Origin: Verrucomicrobiota bacterium
GTDB taxonomy: Bacteria; Verrucomicrobiota; Verrucomicrobiia; Limisphaerales; J093
Assembly: GCA_029907285.1 (NCBI GenBank)
Contig: JARYMD010000049.1
Coordinates: forward strand, 1-15,691
Direction of reading: 5' to 3'
Length of the DNA stretch: 15,691 nucleotides
Below are positions 14,875 to 15,691 of the stretch, piece after piece. Numbering within the stretch: the stretch's first letter is position 1; every line of letters begins with the position of its first letter. A program made the position numbers and the translations under genes. The notes below the pieces were generated by a model that did not search any database, was not told the origin of the DNA, and saw only the letters and a list, made by a program, of their open reading frames with translations.

Positions 14875-15100
14875 AGCGTTCAGAGGGAAACGGGTTAGCG
14901 AAGCGCAGCCTTGGACCGACCGGGCAGCGCGGCGCGGCGGAGCGCCAAGCTTGCAACGAACGCCTCTATCTCGCCGCGATCACTCGATTGCGGCTGCACC
15001 GAAGGCGCTTGGCCCGTCAGCCCGGGGCAACGCCCTGGGAAAAGATATTTTCCATGACCCATATAGAGTGCCAGACACGTTGTTTGGGTGCGGGGCCAAA
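14875..15100. repeat. Non-coding cluster of strong inverted repeats
   Basis: Several hairpins lie in about 110 bp. GCCGCGATC (14973-14981) pairs with GATTGCGGC (14986-14994) around a 4-base loop, with one G-U pair. This hairpin is enclosed by GCCAAGC (14944-14950) pairing with GCTTGGC (15007-15013). CCCGGGGC (15021-15028) pairs with GCCCTGGG (15032-15039) around 3 bases, with one G-U. GGAAAA (15038-15043) pairs with TTTTCC (15048-15053). GGCGC/GCGCC (14931-14946) is a possible competing stem. A plus-strand frame crosses the region but looks non-genic. It could be a structured RNA, a REP-like dispersed repeat or a terminator complex after the fusion gene. Confidence 0.5.
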
Positions 15101-15202
15101 TAAACGCGTTTTCTTTCTATTATTCTTCACAAGCCATTCATCAATAATTGGTTGGAGCAGTTTACCATTTCATTTGTAGCCATACATATCAGTATTTTAT
15201 GC
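15101..15202. other. AT-rich segment upstream of the right-hand transposase; probable IS left end
   Basis: Base composition drops sharply to AT-rich near 15100, unlike the GC-rich DNA before it. This suggests that the insertion sequence begins about here, but I could not match a terminal inverted repeat to the DNA after the left-hand transposase at 590-640. No gene is visible. Confidence 0.4.
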
Positions 15203-15230
15203 TTGACAAAGGCTAAATATTCTGTATTCT
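15203..15230 (+). promoter_or_regulatory. Strong sigma-70 promoter for the transposase
   Basis: A perfect TTGACA -35 box (15203-15208) and TATTCT -10 box (15225-15230) are 16 bp apart. The transcription start should fall at about 15236-15238, right at the transposase ATG, so the message is probably leaderless. Confidence 0.7.
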
Positions 15231-15237
15231 CGTGGCC

Positions 15238-15691
15238 ATGAAAAGCAAATTCCCGCGACTCCACCTCGAAATCCAACAACACCGCACCAATCCCGTGGGC
15301 CTGATCCGCTCCTCATTCCGCAAGAACGGCAAAGTGTGCCACTCAACCCATGGCCGCATCCGAGGCCTGTCGCTCAAGCAGCTCAGGTTGATCCAAGCCG
15401 CCTTCCAGGGCCGAGTCGTGCCCGAGGGCTCGCCCAAAGCCTTTGAGATTACCAGCGGCAGGGAATACGGCGCCAGCGCCGCGGGTCTTGCATTGGCCAA
15501 AGAGCCGGGCTTGGACCGGATCATATACTCTCGCAACGAGCCATGGGTGCGGTGTGCCCTGGCTCTGATTGTTGGCCGGCTGGTTTATGCGGGCAGCGAG
15601 CCGGCCTTGAGTCATGTGGGCAACCAGAGCGCGCTTTGGGAGCTGTGCGGACTCAGGGGCCCAATTGACGTGGACCGGGATTGTTATGCGG
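15238..15691 (+). CDS. IS1634-family transposase, N-terminal fragment (runs off the window)
   Basis: The frame opens with ATG at 15238 (an in-frame GTG lies at 15232) and is still open at the window edge, giving 151 codons. The N-terminus contains RTNPVGLIRSSFRKNGKVCH and RIRGLSLKQLRLIQAAFQGR, which resembles the start of IS1634-type transposases (short basic region before the DDE core). No Shine-Dalgarno site is present and the promoter sits right against the start codon. The visible part covers the region before the catalytic residues, so activity cannot be judged. It is on the same strand as the C-terminal fragment at 2-589. The two do not overlap in protein coordinates, so their identity as copies of one element is inferred, not shown. 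Confidence 0.75.
   Translation, partial: MKSKFPRLHLEIQQHRTNPVGLIRSSFRKNGKVCHSTHGRIRGLSLKQLRLIQAAFQGRVVPEGSPKAFEITSGREYGASAAGLALAKEPGLDRIIYSRNEPWVRCALALIVGRLVYAGSEPALSHVGNQSALWELCGLRGPIDVDRDCYA

Noticed and set aside
14828..15103. 91-residue plus-strand frame over the hairpin cluster
   Set aside because: It overlaps the end of the fusion gene in another frame and is explained by the structured GC-rich DNA rather than by protein-coding constraint.
1..15691. CRISPR array or phage module
   Set aside because: No regularly spaced repeats of CRISPR length and no cas, capsid, portal or integrase genes were seen.

Overview
The window reads as chromosomal DNA of a Gram-negative bacterium of the Verrucomicrobiota type (my inference). 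GC is moderately high. It has large exported carbohydrate-active proteins, an ECF sigma factor, a PEP-CTERM-like C-terminal tail, heptameric CAACGTT repeats and IS1634-type transposase fragments. No 16S rRNA or other taxonomic marker is present, so the phylum is a guess.

Layout. Positions 2-589 hold the C-terminal third of an IS1634/IS4-superfamily transposase, and 15238-15691 hold the N-terminal part of a similar transposase on the same strand; both run off the window. Between them, region 1 (590-8554) is an accessory block. It has a large secreted clan-A glycoside hydrolase (minus strand) divergent from an ECF sigma factor, a small charged protein that may be a reduced anti-sigma partner, a Ycf46-type AAA ATPase, a 55-codon reading frame ending in a PEP-CTERM-like tail, and a secreted beta-helix/beta-propeller protein. 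Region 2 (8730-11232) is core translation: rpmB on the minus strand, then rpmI, rplT and pheS on the plus strand. The usual infC upstream and pheT downstream are absent. Region 3 (11239-14874) is a 1211-residue protein starting 6 bp after pheS. It joins a phosphodiester-glycosidase-like module (C-terminal motif only) to a complete but diverged alpha-D-phosphohexomutase. Region 4 (14875-15237) is non-coding: a cluster of strong inverted repeats, then AT-rich DNA with the transposase promoter.

How it may work together. The two secreted enzymes suggest polysaccharide degradation, and the sigma factor divergent from one of them is a plausible local regulator. The phosphodiesterase-mutase fusion is the most unusual item. 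If both halves are active, it could release a sugar phosphate from a phosphodiester-linked glycan and isomerise it in one polypeptide. Function, partners and novelty need database searches that I could not run.
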